Positions 34,376-44,453 of a DNA stretch of 64,000 bases are shown piece after piece (the stretch's first letter is position 1; every line of letters starts with the position of its first letter). The notes under the pieces were generated by a model. The model did not search any database. It was not told the DNA's origin and saw only the letters and a list, made by a program, of their open reading frames with translations. Both the position numbers and the translations under genes were made by a program. This stretch comes from Castanea sativa (taxonomy: Eukaryota > Streptophyta > Magnoliopsida > Fagales > Fagaceae), in the NCBI RefSeq assembly GCF_040712315.1, contig NC_134017.1:1208001-1272000 (forward strand). The letters run 5' to 3'.

Positions 34376-36388
34376 ATGGCAGGCCTAGGTTCTCACCATG
34401 CAGAATCACAGGGATCACAACCGGAAGATCATTTCGAACGCCTTGAACGTCGAAGGGATCGTGAGGGAAGTGTCCATACAGAATACCCAGGCGCTAGCCA
34501 TACTCATGGTGGGGGTAGCACCACCCACGAGGAGGGTTCTAAATCCATGCAGAAGGAAATCAATCGCTTGAAGAGAAAGTTACACCGTGCTAAACGAAGG
34601 TCTTCACCGTCCTCGTCTAATCCTTCCTCAGAGGAGGACAGGGGAGGTGGCTACAGCTCAAGATCGCACTCCCCCACCAGTGCAACGTCCTCCGGTGAGG
34701 AGGACGACCAGCCAACTCGTAGACGTAAGAAGCTTCATTCTAGGGGCTTAGGCAATGATGCTATGAGTAGGGCATTGCACCAACTTTCCAAATCTCCGTT
34801 TACACGGAGAATTGAGAAAGGAAGGCTTCCCAGGAGGTTTACCCAGCCCACTTTTACCATCTACAATGGCCGGACTGATCCGGTGGAGCATGTGAGTCAC
34901 TTTAACCAGAGGATGGCGGTGCACTCTCACAACGAGACCCTTATGTGTAAAGTTTTCCCCTCTAGCCTGGGACCTGTTGCTATGAGGTGGTTCAACGGCC
35001 TTAAATCGGGGTCTATAGGTTCGTTTGGGGAGCTTACTAGAGCATTCGCTTCGCGATTCATTACGTGTAGTAGAGTACCTCCGCCATTGGACTTGCTGTT
35101 ATCCATGACCATGAGGGAGGGGGAGACGTTGAAAGCATACTCTGACCATTATTGGGAGATGTTTAATGAAATAGATGGCGACTTTGATGAGGTGGCGCTT
35201 AATACCTTTAAGGTAGGCCTTCCTACTGATCACGACCTGAGAAAGTCTTTGACTAAAAAGCCCGTCCGCAGTGTACGTCGCCTCATGGACTGTATTGACA
35301 AGTACAAGAGAGTGGAAGAAGACCAACAGCAAGGAAAGGGTAAGGAGAAGGTTATCCCGCAGGAGAGAAGGGATTTCAGGTTGGACAGGTACCACAATAA
35401 CAGGCCGAGGAGAGATTACGTTGGGCAGTCCGCCTCGGCAGCACCTCAGGCCGTGAACACTGTGTTCCGAGAACCAGTACATCAGCTGCTGGAGAAAGTT
35501 CGTAAGGAACCCTTCTTCAAATGGCCTGGTAAGATGGCAGGAGACCCTGCGAAGAGGAATCAGAACCTTTTCTGCCAATACCATCAGGATGTGGGCCACA
35601 CTACCGAGAATTGTCGGACCCTTTGGAGCCACTTGGAGCAGCTTGTCAGTGAAGGAAAACTGAAGCAACACTTGTGCCAACCTAGCGGGCCGGGCAGTCA
35701 ATCTGGCTCAAACAATCAGAGGAATAATTCATCTCGGCCGGCTTTAGGAATAATTAATGTTATTTTTGCTGCACCTGGCAGGACCGGTTCGGCTCCCACT
35801 AAGGTGATGGCAGTATCCCATTCTCAGGCCAATGAGGCAGGCTGCAGGCCAAAGAGGTTGAAGGCCATTTTGCCCGTCTTGGGATTCTCCGAGGAGGATA
35901 AGGCTGGTACCATTCAACCTCATGATGATGCTCTTGTGGTCACTCTTAGGATAGGGAATTATGATGTGAGGAGGGTGATGATAGATCAGGGCAGCGGTGC
36001 AGATATCATGTACCCTGATCTATTTACAGGGTTAAGACTGAAGCAGGAGGATCTTACTCCCTATGACTCGCCACTTAAAAGCTTCGAAGGGAGAGCTGTT
36101 GTGCCGAGGGGACAGATTCGTTTGCTCGTTCAGTCCGGATCAGAAACGATGGAAGTGGATTTCATTGTCGTTGATGCGTACTCTCCATACACGGCCATCC
36201 TTGCCAGACCTTGGCTGCACGCTTTGAGGGCTGTCTCCTCTACCTTGCATGTTAAAGTTAAATTCCCCTCGGGGGAATGTGTTGAGGAAATCCTCGACAG
36301 CCAATCGGTGGCCAGGCAGTGCATATCGGCTGCAGTACTGCATCAGACAGAAGCCGAGTCTTCGGCTTTAATCACCAAAGACTTATAG
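34376..36388 (+). CDS. gag: Gag-protease polyprotein of the Ty3 element, 670 aa
   Basis: It starts at ATG 34376, 47 bases after the LTR. Residues 1-125 are charged, Ser/Arg-rich and low complexity. Residues about 150-320 are the retrotransposon gag core (FTIYNGRTDPVEHVSHF, MRWFNGL). A single CCHC-like knuckle at about residues 400-413 (CQYHQDVGHTTENC) is suited to nucleic-acid binding. The aspartic protease follows at about 520-640, with active-site region MIDQGSGADIM. Its role is to form the particle and mature the polyprotein. The frame is uninterrupted up to TAG 36386-36388, and pol continues in the same frame directly after. The stop sits in the context UAG CAG UUA, a known plant readthrough signal, so the gag:pol ratio may be set by leaky termination. 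Confidence 0.9.
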   Translation: MAGLGSHHAESQGSQPEDHFERLERRRDREGSVHTEYPGASHTHGGGSTTHEEGSKSMQKEINRLKRKLHRAKRRSSPSSSNPSSEEDRGGGYSSRSHSPTSATSSGEEDDQPTRRRKKLHSRGLGNDAMSRALHQLSKSPFTRRIEKGRLPRRFTQPTFTIYNGRTDPVEHVSHFNQRMAVHSHNETLMCKVFPSSLGPVAMRWFNGLKSGSIGSFGELTRAFASRFITCSRVPPPLDLLLSMTMREGETLKAYSDHYWEMFNEIDGDFDEVALNTFKVGLPTDHDLRKSLTKKPVRSVRRLMDCIDKYKRVEEDQQQGKGKEKVIPQERRDFRLDRYHNNRPRRDYVGQSASAAPQAVNTVFREPVHQLLEKVRKEPFFKWPGKMAGDPAKRNQNLFCQYHQDVGHTTENCRTLWSHLEQLVSEGKLKQHLCQPSGPGSQSGSNNQRNNSSRPALGIINVIFAAPGRTGSAPTKVMAVSHSQANEAGCRPKRLKAILPVLGFSEEDKAGTIQPHDDALVVTLRIGNYDVRRVMIDQGSGADIMYPDLFTGLRLKQEDLTPYDSPLKSFEGRAVVPRGQIRLLVQSGSETMEVDFIVVDAYSPYTAILARPWLHALRAVSSTLHVKVKFPSGECVEEILDSQSVARQCISAAVLHQTEAESSALITKDL

Positions 36389-39300
36389 CAGTTAACAGCT
36401 CCTGATTCATCTGGTATGGTGACAGGAGAGGAGACACATTGTGAGGAGTTAGAGAAGTTTCCAGTGGCCGATGACCCGGAGAGGTTCTTCCAAGTCAGCA
36501 TACTTTTGCCACACCAAGAGAAGATCGAATTGTTAGAATTTCTGAAGGACAATATTGATGTTTTTGCGTGGGATCCTTACGAAGCTCCAGGCGTCGATCC
36601 GAGTTTCATTTGTCATCATTTAAATGTCAACCCAGCTATTGTTCCGAGAAGGCAGCCACCTCGGCGTTCTTCCAGAGAACATTCCGAGGCTGTGAAGGAA
36701 GAGGTGTTTAAACTCAAGAGGGCTAGGGCTATCAAAGAAGTTTTCTACCCCGAGTGGTTGGCCCATACAGTTGTTGTTAAAAAGAAGAATGGAACGTGGA
36801 GGGTATGTGTGGACTTTACTGATCTGAACAAGGCCTGTCCCAAAGATTCGTTCCCAATGCCGCGTATTGATCAACTGGTGGACGCCACTGTCGGACATCC
36901 TCGGATGAGTTTTTTGGACGCCTTCCAGGGTTACCACCAGATTCCCTGGCATTGGAGGATCAAGAGAAGACTGCCTTCATTACTCCGACGGGGAATTATC
37001 ATTATAAGGTCATGCCATTTGGTTTGAAAAATGCTGGGGCTACCTACCAAAGGATGATGACTAGAATGTTCGAACAGCAACTGGGGAAGACCGTTGAAGT
37101 ATATGTGGATGATATGGTGGTTAAGAGCAAAACAATACCCTCACACGTGAGAGACCTGGCTGACACCTTTTAGGTGTTAAGAAAGTACAAGCAGCGCCTT
37201 AATGCCTCAAAATGCTCTTTCGGCGTTGGGTTTGGAAAGTTTTTAGGGTACATGATCACTCATAGAGGCATAGAGTTGTTGAACAAGTGGAAAGGGTTTC
37301 AATGGACCGAGGACTGCGAGTTAGCTTTCCAACAGCTTAAGCGATATCTCTCTCGGCCACCCATTCTCTCTCGCCTGGAGGCACATGAGATTTTGTCTGC
37401 TTATTTGGCCATGGCCGTCCACGCGGTCAGCCTTGTCCTCATAAGGGATGATAACGGTGTGCAAAGACCGGTATATTACGTTAGTAAGTCTTTAAATGAT
37501 GTCGAGGTGCGTTATCTACCCTTGGAGAAAGCACTTCTGGCTGTAGTTCATGCCACACGAAAGCTTCCTCATTATTTTCAGTCCCATACTGTAGTGGTTC
37601 TTACCCAATTGCCTCTCAAGGCAGTGCTACGTAGCGTTGATTACTCGGGCAGGGTAGCAAAGTGGGGGACCATCCTGGGGGCTTTTGACGTTAAATACAA
37701 GCCTCGCACCTCTGTGAAGGGCCAGGTTCTCGCTGACTTGGTGGCAGAGTTTACTGAACCATTGACAGAAGAGACTCTAAAAGAAGCACACATGGGTGGA
37801 AAATCAGTTGGTGTGATCACGGCCACAGGGCCTTCGACTTGGAAAATGTATGTTGATGGGGCAGCTAATCAGAGAGGATCTGGTGTGGGACTTGTCCTCA
37901 TATCCCCAGAGGGAATTATCTTCGAAAAATCTCTAAGGCTGTCATTCTTGGCTACTAATAATGAAGCCGAATACGAAGCAGTTCTGGTAGGCATGAACAT
38001 GTTACATAAGATGGGTGGAAAGGAAGTCCATGCGTTCTCGGACTCTCAATTAGTGGTCGGCTAGGTCATGGGGACCATGGAGGCCAGGGACCCAAGAATG
38101 CAAGAATATTTGGCCCAGGTCAAGCGTCAGCAAGCAGAATTTGACTCCTTTGTCTTAGCTCACATCTCTAGGAGTGGGAACACTCATGCCGATTCTTTGG
38201 CTACGTTAGCAACATCCTCGGCTCAGGATTTGCCCCGGATTATCCTTGTGGAGGATTTGCTGGAGCCAACTCTTATCCCCGCCAAGGCGGCTCGCATCCA
38301 TCTAATAAGGTTTGGACCTAGTTGGATGGACCCAGTCGTATCTTTTCTTAAGAACGACATCCTTCCTGAGGACAAATTTGAAGCTGATAAGATACGTCGA
38401 AAGGCACCACGCTTCTGGTTGTCCGAGGATCAGAAATTGTACAAACGATCCTTCTCAGGACCGTACTTGTTGTGTGTGCACCCTGAATCAAGGGAAGCAC
38501 TTCTCGAGAACTGCATGAAGGGATTTGTGGAAGCCACACTGGGGGAAGGTCCTTTGCCCATAGGGCCCTGACTCAGGGTTATTGGTGGCCCAACATGCAG
38601 AGAGAGGCTCAGGACTATGCCAGAAAATGTGATCAATGCCAGAGGTTTGCCCCAAATATTCATCAACCTGGAGGGGTTCTTAACCCTCTCTCCAGTCCTT
38701 GGCCTTTTGCGCAGTGGGGATTGGACATAGTGGGGCCATTTCCGAGGGCAGCAGGTAACAAAAGATGGCTGCTTGTAGGAACGGATTACTTTACTAAATG
38801 GGTCGAGGCGGAGCCCTTGGCAAACATTGGAGACGTTGATTCCAAGAAGTTTGTGTGGAAGAACATCATCACTAGATTTGGAATACCACATACACTTATA
38901 TCGGACAATGGTGTTCAATTTGACAGCAAAGCTTTTAGGAAGTATTGCGGTGATATGGGCATCATAAACAGATATTCCACCCCATCTTATCCTCAGGGAA
39001 ATGGACAAGCCGAGGCCGTTAACAAGGTCATAGTCAGTGGGCTCAAGAAAAGGTTGGACGATGCGAAAGGCAGATGGGTAGAAGAACTCCCACATGTCCT
39101 GTGGACATATCGGACCACACCGCGTAGGTCCACTGGAGAAACACCATTCTCTATGACTTATGGTGCCGAGGCGGTGATACCCTTAGAATTTGGCTTTCCC
39201 ACCCTGAAGACGAGTTCTTTTAACCCCCAGAACAACGATGTACTCTTGGAGAAAGATCTTGACTTACTTGAAGAACGACGCGAGGCAGCCATGGTCTAGA

Positions 39301-39560
39301 TGGCTTATTATCAACAAAAACTTAAACGGGGATATGATGCCCATGTGAAGCTAAGGCCACTAGCGCCTGGGGATCTCGTATTAAGAAAGGTTGTGGGCAC
39401 TTCAAGGAACCCAGCTTGGGGTAAGCTCGGACCAAACTGGGAAGGTCCCTATCGAATTGTTTCAGTAGCAGGTATAGGGTCCTATCGGCTAGCTGATCTA
39501 GATGAAAGAATTGTACCACGCCCATGGAATGTAAATAACCTGCGAAGGTATTATTATTAA
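36389..39560 (+). pseudogene. pol: Broken pol of the Ty3 element (RT, two RNase H, integrase)
   Basis: It continues the gag frame. Reverse transcriptase: HTVVVKKKNGTWRVCVDF near 36760 and catalytic YVDD at about 37110. RT-linked RNase H follows at about 37400-37720, then a second RNase H (MYVDGAANQRGSG at about 37848; SDSQLVVG at about 38038). Integrase: zinc-finger part near 38500-38640, catalytic Asp in GLDIVGPF, Asp in ISDNGVQF and Glu in GQAEAVN (about 38720-39020), then a C-terminal domain to 39560. Breaks: frameshift at about 36940, in-frame TAG at 37171, a gap near 37270 where the family normally has some 50 more residues, TAG at 38062, frameshift at about 38540-38570, TAG at 39297. 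It cannot yield a full polyprotein as it stands. Confidence 0.92.
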
Positions 39561-39620
39561 TAAAGTGTGTTTTTGTTTGTAATCAGTTCAAAGTTGTAAA
39601 TATCGCGGGAGTTTCCAACT

Positions 39621-40280
39621 ACTACTCTTAAGAATCAAACAGAAACTTGGTTAAGTGTAGTCCTCGGACCACAAACCTTGTGGAAATTGATATCTTTTCA
39701 TTTGTTAAACAGAACCTGAGTTATGCCGGGTCCTCGGACCTCCTACTTTGGGAAAATTAACATTTGAAGTTACTACTCTTAAGAATCAAACAGAAACTTG
39801 GTTAAGTGTAGTCCTCGGACCACAAACCTTGTGGAAATTGATATCTTTTCATTTGTTAAACAGAACCTTAGTTATGCCGGGTCCTCGGACCTCCTACTTT
39901 GGGAAAATTAACATTTGAAGTTACTACTCTTAAGAATCAAACAGAAACTTGGTTAAGTGTAGTTCTCGGACCACAAACCTTGTGGAAATTGATATCTTTT
40001 CATTTGTTAAACAGAACCTTAGTTATGCCGGGTCCTCGGACCTCCTACTTTGGGAAAATTAACATTTAAAGTTACTGCTCTTAAGAATCAAACAGAAACT
40101 TGGTTAAATGTAGTCCTCTGACCACAAACCTTGTGGAAATTGATGTCGTGTCATTTGTTAAACAGAACCTTAGTTATGCCGGGTCCTCGGACCTCCTACT
40201 TTGGGGAAATTAACACTTGAAGTTACTATTCTTAGAAATCAAATAGAAACTTGGTTAAGTATAGTCCTCGGACCAAACCT
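39621..40280 (+). repeat. 151-bp tandem repeat in the Ty3 element
   Basis: Units start at 39621, 39772, 39923, 40074 and 40225 (partial), all exactly 151 bp apart and more than 95% alike by eye in the first three. Each unit has two copies of the word TCCTCGGACC, one before ACAAACCTTG and one before TCCTACTTTG. It lies between the end of pol and the 3' end of the antisense gene. No coding frame spans it. Confidence 0.92.
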
Positions 40281-40730
40281 TGTCACTATTCTTAATATTT
40301 TGTCACTGTTCTTATTCTTATCACCCTTTTTATGGAAATCATTATCTCATCATTCATTAATTTGGATCTCAAGTTCTTCACTTTTAAGTGTTAAGCAAAA
40401 TTTTTGCAAGGAATGGTCTTCGGACCTTACATCCTGCTGAAAGCAATATATCAGATTACAAAGGTTTAACTGTCATATGAGTTGTCTAACTTTGGTATTA
40501 TTTGATGTCTAAATTAAGTTATGCGGCAATTTTGAAGTGAGAGTTAATTGCATGGTGGAGTTGTACTTATTTATTCTGCTTCCCCTTTAACTGTTTGTTA
40601 TTAAAAGCTCTGATGGCAAGCACAAAAATAATAAAGTAAAACAAAGTCAATGTGAACAAAAATTGAATAAAAATCTTCTTCATTAATTATATACAAAGAA
40701 GGGGAGTACAGAAAATTCCTATACTAGGCC
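40281..40730 (+). other. Spacer between tandem repeat and antisense gene
   Basis: AT-rich non-coding DNA with one more GTCTTCGGACC word at about 40425. The AATAAA-type words near 40630-40680 read on either strand and could serve as polyadenylation signals for the converging gag-pol and antisense transcripts. Confidence 0.4.
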
Positions 40731-43246
40731 CTAAACTAGGGAAGGGGGGTCTTGAAGGGAGCTGCTGCCAGCCTCAGTACTCTTCAATTCCAGCTCAAAG
40801 GTGGATAAGGCTTGTTTCCCTTTGTCTGTTGAAGGCATGGGGGGCTCCACACTTTGGATCTGCTCCTTCTCGGCACCACCACACTCGTCCTTCTCTTTGT
40901 GGGAACCTTCAGGTTCTGTAGGAGCAGGAACGAGCTCTTCCACTACAGGAGGAAGGGCAAGAGAGGCAGCAACAGGAGGGTCTTCAATTTCCTGTATGTC
41001 TAGGGGAAGCCAGATGTTCTCGGGCTTCCTCAGCTCGGAAGCTTGAGGAACCCCTACCGCATTCATGGCCTCTCCCCAGACCTGCTGACAGTACTCTCGG
41101 CACAAGGCCGCGAAAGCCTCTGTCAGCTCTTCTTGCGTTCTGGTCACCCCCTCTTGATAACTGGCCTTCTTCGCAGCCTCCAGTGCGTGCTGGTGGGCGC
41201 GAGCCTCCTCCTTAGCTCGCGTAAGCTCCTTTTCCAAGTCAAAGCATGCCTGTTGGACTTGGGCGAGCTCGTCATCCTTTTGACGAAGGAGCTTACGCTG
41301 CCCCTCCACTTGGGTTGTCATCGTCTTCAAGCTGGCCTTGTCACCATCTCTTTCTCTTTTCAAGTCGGCCAACTGGGACGTGATTTTTCCATTCTCTGCT
41401 AGGGCCTGGCTTAGAGATCTTTCTGCCTCTTGCCTTAGCTCCTGCTCCATCCCAACGCGCTTCCGAGAGTCGTCAACGAACTTCTCGGCAGCGAAAACCT
41501 CTTGGATGGACTGCAAAAAGGATAGGAGGTTAAATACAGTGAAGTGTTTACAAACCAGTATAGAATGTTAGTGTAAGATGGAACTTACCAGAGCTAAACC
41601 CCTCTTCAACGAGAGGAACAGCTGCGGCTGGCCCATCTTCTCCAAGGTTTCCATGTCCTTGGGAAGCAGAAGAGGGCGCTCCAGCACCTCGGCTAGGTGG
41701 TGAGCGTGGCCTTGCTGGACCGCCCTGATACTGGAATAGCAGGGAACGGGAGCACCGTCTAGTCTCAAGTCAGGAGACCAGGTAGCTGGTGCTCGGTGCA
41801 CCTCGGCCACGTTTCTGATCTCCCCGCTTTCAACTGAGCGGGCGCGCCCTTTGCCCTTGTCCAACTTCTGCTGCTGGGTCGGCGCAGGCTGTTTCATCTT
41901 CTTTTGCTTTTCACCTCCAGCCCCCTCAGCCTCCGCTTTCCTTTTCTTCTTAGGATCCTCGGCTGGAGGCTTCGGGTCAGTTGGAGGAGGAGGAGGTGGT
42001 GGTAAAGCCGAGGGAGCCTGGGACCCCCTTGCTCCCTTCTTTGCCACTCGGGCGCCTCTATCAGTCATCAGGTCCTTTAGCTTGTCCATCTCTTCTTCAA
42101 CAGAACTGTCGTCTGGACACGCTATCACTAGACCCGCGATCCCAGAGGCCTCGGCTTCTTCTTCTTCCTAGTCGGAAAGGATGACAAACGGGTTTCCGCG
42201 AGGTCGTGGGGAGTCCTCGGACCGAAACTGGTTTATCTCCTCGTCCAAAGTGTTTGAAGAAGACACTTGCTCCTCTGGGACAACAATTGCCTGGGAGTGT
42301 GTAGCTAGAGGGACCGCATCAATCGGTTGTAAATACAGTATGGTGTTAGGGCTGTCAAGGAGGTCGTGATCGTCCAGGAAGTGAGGTCTGGCTACGTTGA
42401 TCTTCCTACACCGCCGGTCACCTGCAATAATGGCGTTCTCTATTGCCTGGAAGTCCGAGGATACGGGATCGTACCCTAGAATTAAGTGAGCAGCCCTGAG
42501 TTGTAGGTCCTCACTGACAAACACCTCGGAGCGCAGTACTCGGTTTAGATCTGCAACGTTGCAGTGGCTCAAGCGTGGGCGCACGTGTTGCTTATCTGCA
42601 AAGAAAGACATCAAAGCAAACGAACATGTTCAGATTCACACAACATATAATAAACTTAAATAAACATGAATACATGTGAATACGCATTTTTGTGAGTGTT
42701 AAAGGAAGTTGTGCGGTGGGGGGGTTAATCCTAAGGTGTCGCACCTGGATCTCCCCACTCAACTGGGCAATGGAGGCCGTCGTGCCAGTTCCCAGAGACG
42801 ATCAGGTAGTCATCCTTCATGCCTTTGTTGGATTTGGGCAGACAGGAGATTAGCCTAACGACGCTGGAGTGGCATTTAATGTAGTAACCTACATTGGTGA
42901 GTTTATGGCACTCGTACAGAAAGACGACATCGTGCCAGGTGAGGTTTAGACCCATTTGCTCGTTTAGAGCATCGACGCTACCCAAAACTCTAAAAACGTT
43001 TGAGGTGCACTGATCGGGACACAACCGGTGGTTGCGGAGGTACTCCCTAGTTACAGGCTTCATTGGGAGGGTCATCCCCCCCTCTACAAAGGCTACCATT
43101 GGGATGATAACCTCTCCAGTCTTTCTAGAGCCGGCCACGGCTTCCGCCGGGCAATATTTTAAACCTACATCGCCGGGAATGTGATACTTGGCTCTGAAGC
43201 CTTCCATTCCAGCGGTGGTATCAACTAGACACTTAAACTTTCCCAT
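40731..43246 (-). CDS. Antisense spliced gene in the Ty3 element, PF04195-like protein, about 762 aa
   Basis: Minus-strand exons 43246-42745, 42595-41589 and 41510-40731, with introns of 149 bp (GT...TTTGCAG) and 78 bp (GTAAGT...TTTTTGCAG). Phases agree and the joined frame runs to TAG 40733-40731, broken once by TAG at 42170-42168. Residues about 55-160 (TLPMKPVTREYLRNHRL, LPKSNKGMKDDYLIVSGNW) resemble the plant 'putative gypsy type transposon' domain PF04195. An acidic stretch, a proline run, a basic KKRKAEAE-type segment that could be a nuclear signal, and a long coiled coil (about 504-625) follow. The frame stays open upstream to an acceptor-like TTTTAG at about 43271, so a further 5' exon is possible (GTAAGT donor near 43352). 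Function unknown. Extra antisense frames are known in Tat elements. Confidence 0.72.
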
Positions 43247-43272
43247 CAAATATGAACGAAAGGCTAAAATCT

Positions 43273-43740
43273 AAAAGGGGGAATGATTATAAGGAGAGCC
43301 GAGGACAGGGTCCGAGGAGAAAGGGTTAAGAGAAAAAAGGAATAAGAACTTACAGACTTGAAGTTGTGCGAGTTTCCACAGTTTTGTGTAGACAAAAGGT
43401 GATTGCTGATGTTTTGATGGGATTAGTCTCTGGAGAAATAAATGAAGGCGCAGGTTCCCGAAGCGTCACGACGTGCGGGAAGCGGCCTCGAAATTGTATT
43501 TGTCCCGCCCAAATTTTCATGGAATAACAAGGACCGTTGGATGTTCATCTCACCGTTGAACGTGGGGGACAAGGTATAACTTACAGTAATAAATACGCAC
43601 ATTTTTGAAAATAAAACCGCCAAGTGTCACCCTCCGGAACGCGAAACGGTTTTCACAAGTGTGGTTATTTACAGAAAGTGTGGAGGAAGTATTCGTTGGA
43701 TCAAAACCCTATTTTTCTCCTCGGATGATGAAAAATAGAG
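43273..43740 (-). promoter_or_regulatory. Probable promoter/leader region of the antisense gene
   Basis: The stretch between the antisense start and the polypurine tract has no gag-pol frame. Read on the minus strand it offers a GTAAGT donor near 43352 and a pyrimidine-rich acceptor ending TTTTAG at 43271, so a spliced leader is plausible. The antisense promoter would lie here or in the 3' LTR. This is inferred from position only. Confidence 0.35.
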
Positions 43741-43754
43741 TTTTGAGGGGCTAT

Positions 43755-44448
43755 TGTGGGGAGTAAAAGGACCCAAGTGGGCATATGGGCCTTTGGGCTG
43801 TAACATGGAGGGCCGACCTGCTCCAGGTTTAAACTCTATGAGTTGGCCCATACGCCGAGGGTCCGAGGATACAGCCGAGGGAGAGTTTCACCTCGGACAG
43901 ATCCAAGAGAACTCAAGATTTCATTATAAAGGTCAAGGCACAACTCTGGAAAGACTAGTGGTTAAAGGGGGACATCCTGAATCTTCTAGATGCACCAGTA
44001 TTAAAGAAAATATCAAGAGTAAAGGCTGCCACCTCCGCATTAAAGGCTCTGCATCTACCTCCCTGGCCGCATTAATGGGGAGGTGATCCCTGAACAGTGG
44101 GGTGGAAACTTCTAGTCACTGTTCAAAAAGTATCAGGGAATGAAGTATAAAAGGGGGGTAAAGGCCAAAGAAAGGGGGGATGGAAAAACGAAGAAAGAAA
44201 TTAAGAAATTGTAATCTTGAAAGAAGAAAGAGAAATAATAAAGAAGTAGTCCTCGGCTCGAGTCCGAGGAGATTCATTTGTCATTATCGTTCGTTATTTA
44301 CTTGTGTTTGTTTATAAAAGCCTGTTATCAAGCTCCCAGTACTTCTAACCTAGGTTTCAAGCCCACACTCTACAAATTTTATTGTTTAAGGCTCATTGGG
44401 CCTGAGCCCATAATCTTCTTCGGGTCCAGGTGCAATTGTGCACTTACA
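43755..44448 (+). repeat. 3' LTR of the Ty3 element
   Basis: 694 bp, preceded by the polypurine tract TTTTGAGGGGCTAT at 43741-43754. It matches the 5' LTR except for about seven substitutions and one extra G in the run near 44155. Confidence 0.95.
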
Positions 44449-44453
44449 ATTAT

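Larger units (their letters stand above)
33636..44448 (+). mobile_element. Complete Ty3/gypsy LTR retrotransposon, Tat-type, 10.8 kb
   Basis: LTRs 33636-34328 and 43755-44448 start TGTGGGG and end TTACA. The target duplication is ATTAT (33631-33635, 44449-44453). Order: LTR, primer site, gag-protease, pol (protease-RT-RNase H-second RNase H-integrase), 151-bp tandem repeat, antisense spliced gene, polypurine tract (about 43741-43754), LTR. Integrase after RNase H marks Ty3/gypsy; the extra RNase H segment, the TGGCGCCGTCTGTGGG primer site and the antisense extra gene point to the Tat clade. The LTRs differ at about seven bases and one indel, so the insertion is young. The pol region is broken, so this copy is probably not autonomous. 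Confidence 0.95.

Noticed and set aside
35099..35701. 200-codon minus-strand frame opposite gag
   Set aside because: It is a shadow of the strong gag frame, with no family features, unlike the antisense gene at 40.7-43.2 kb.
38430..39095. 221-codon minus-strand frame opposite integrase
   Set aside because: It is the mirror of the integrase coding frame and has no recognisable domain.
36386..39299. In-frame TAG codons as evidence of a reassigned stop codon
   Set aside because: Host genes here use TAG and TAA as ordinary stops. Readthrough at one site and decay at the others explains the data.
39621..40280. CRISPR-like array
   Set aside because: The units are contiguous 151-bp tandem repeats without unique spacers, inside a plant retrotransposon.
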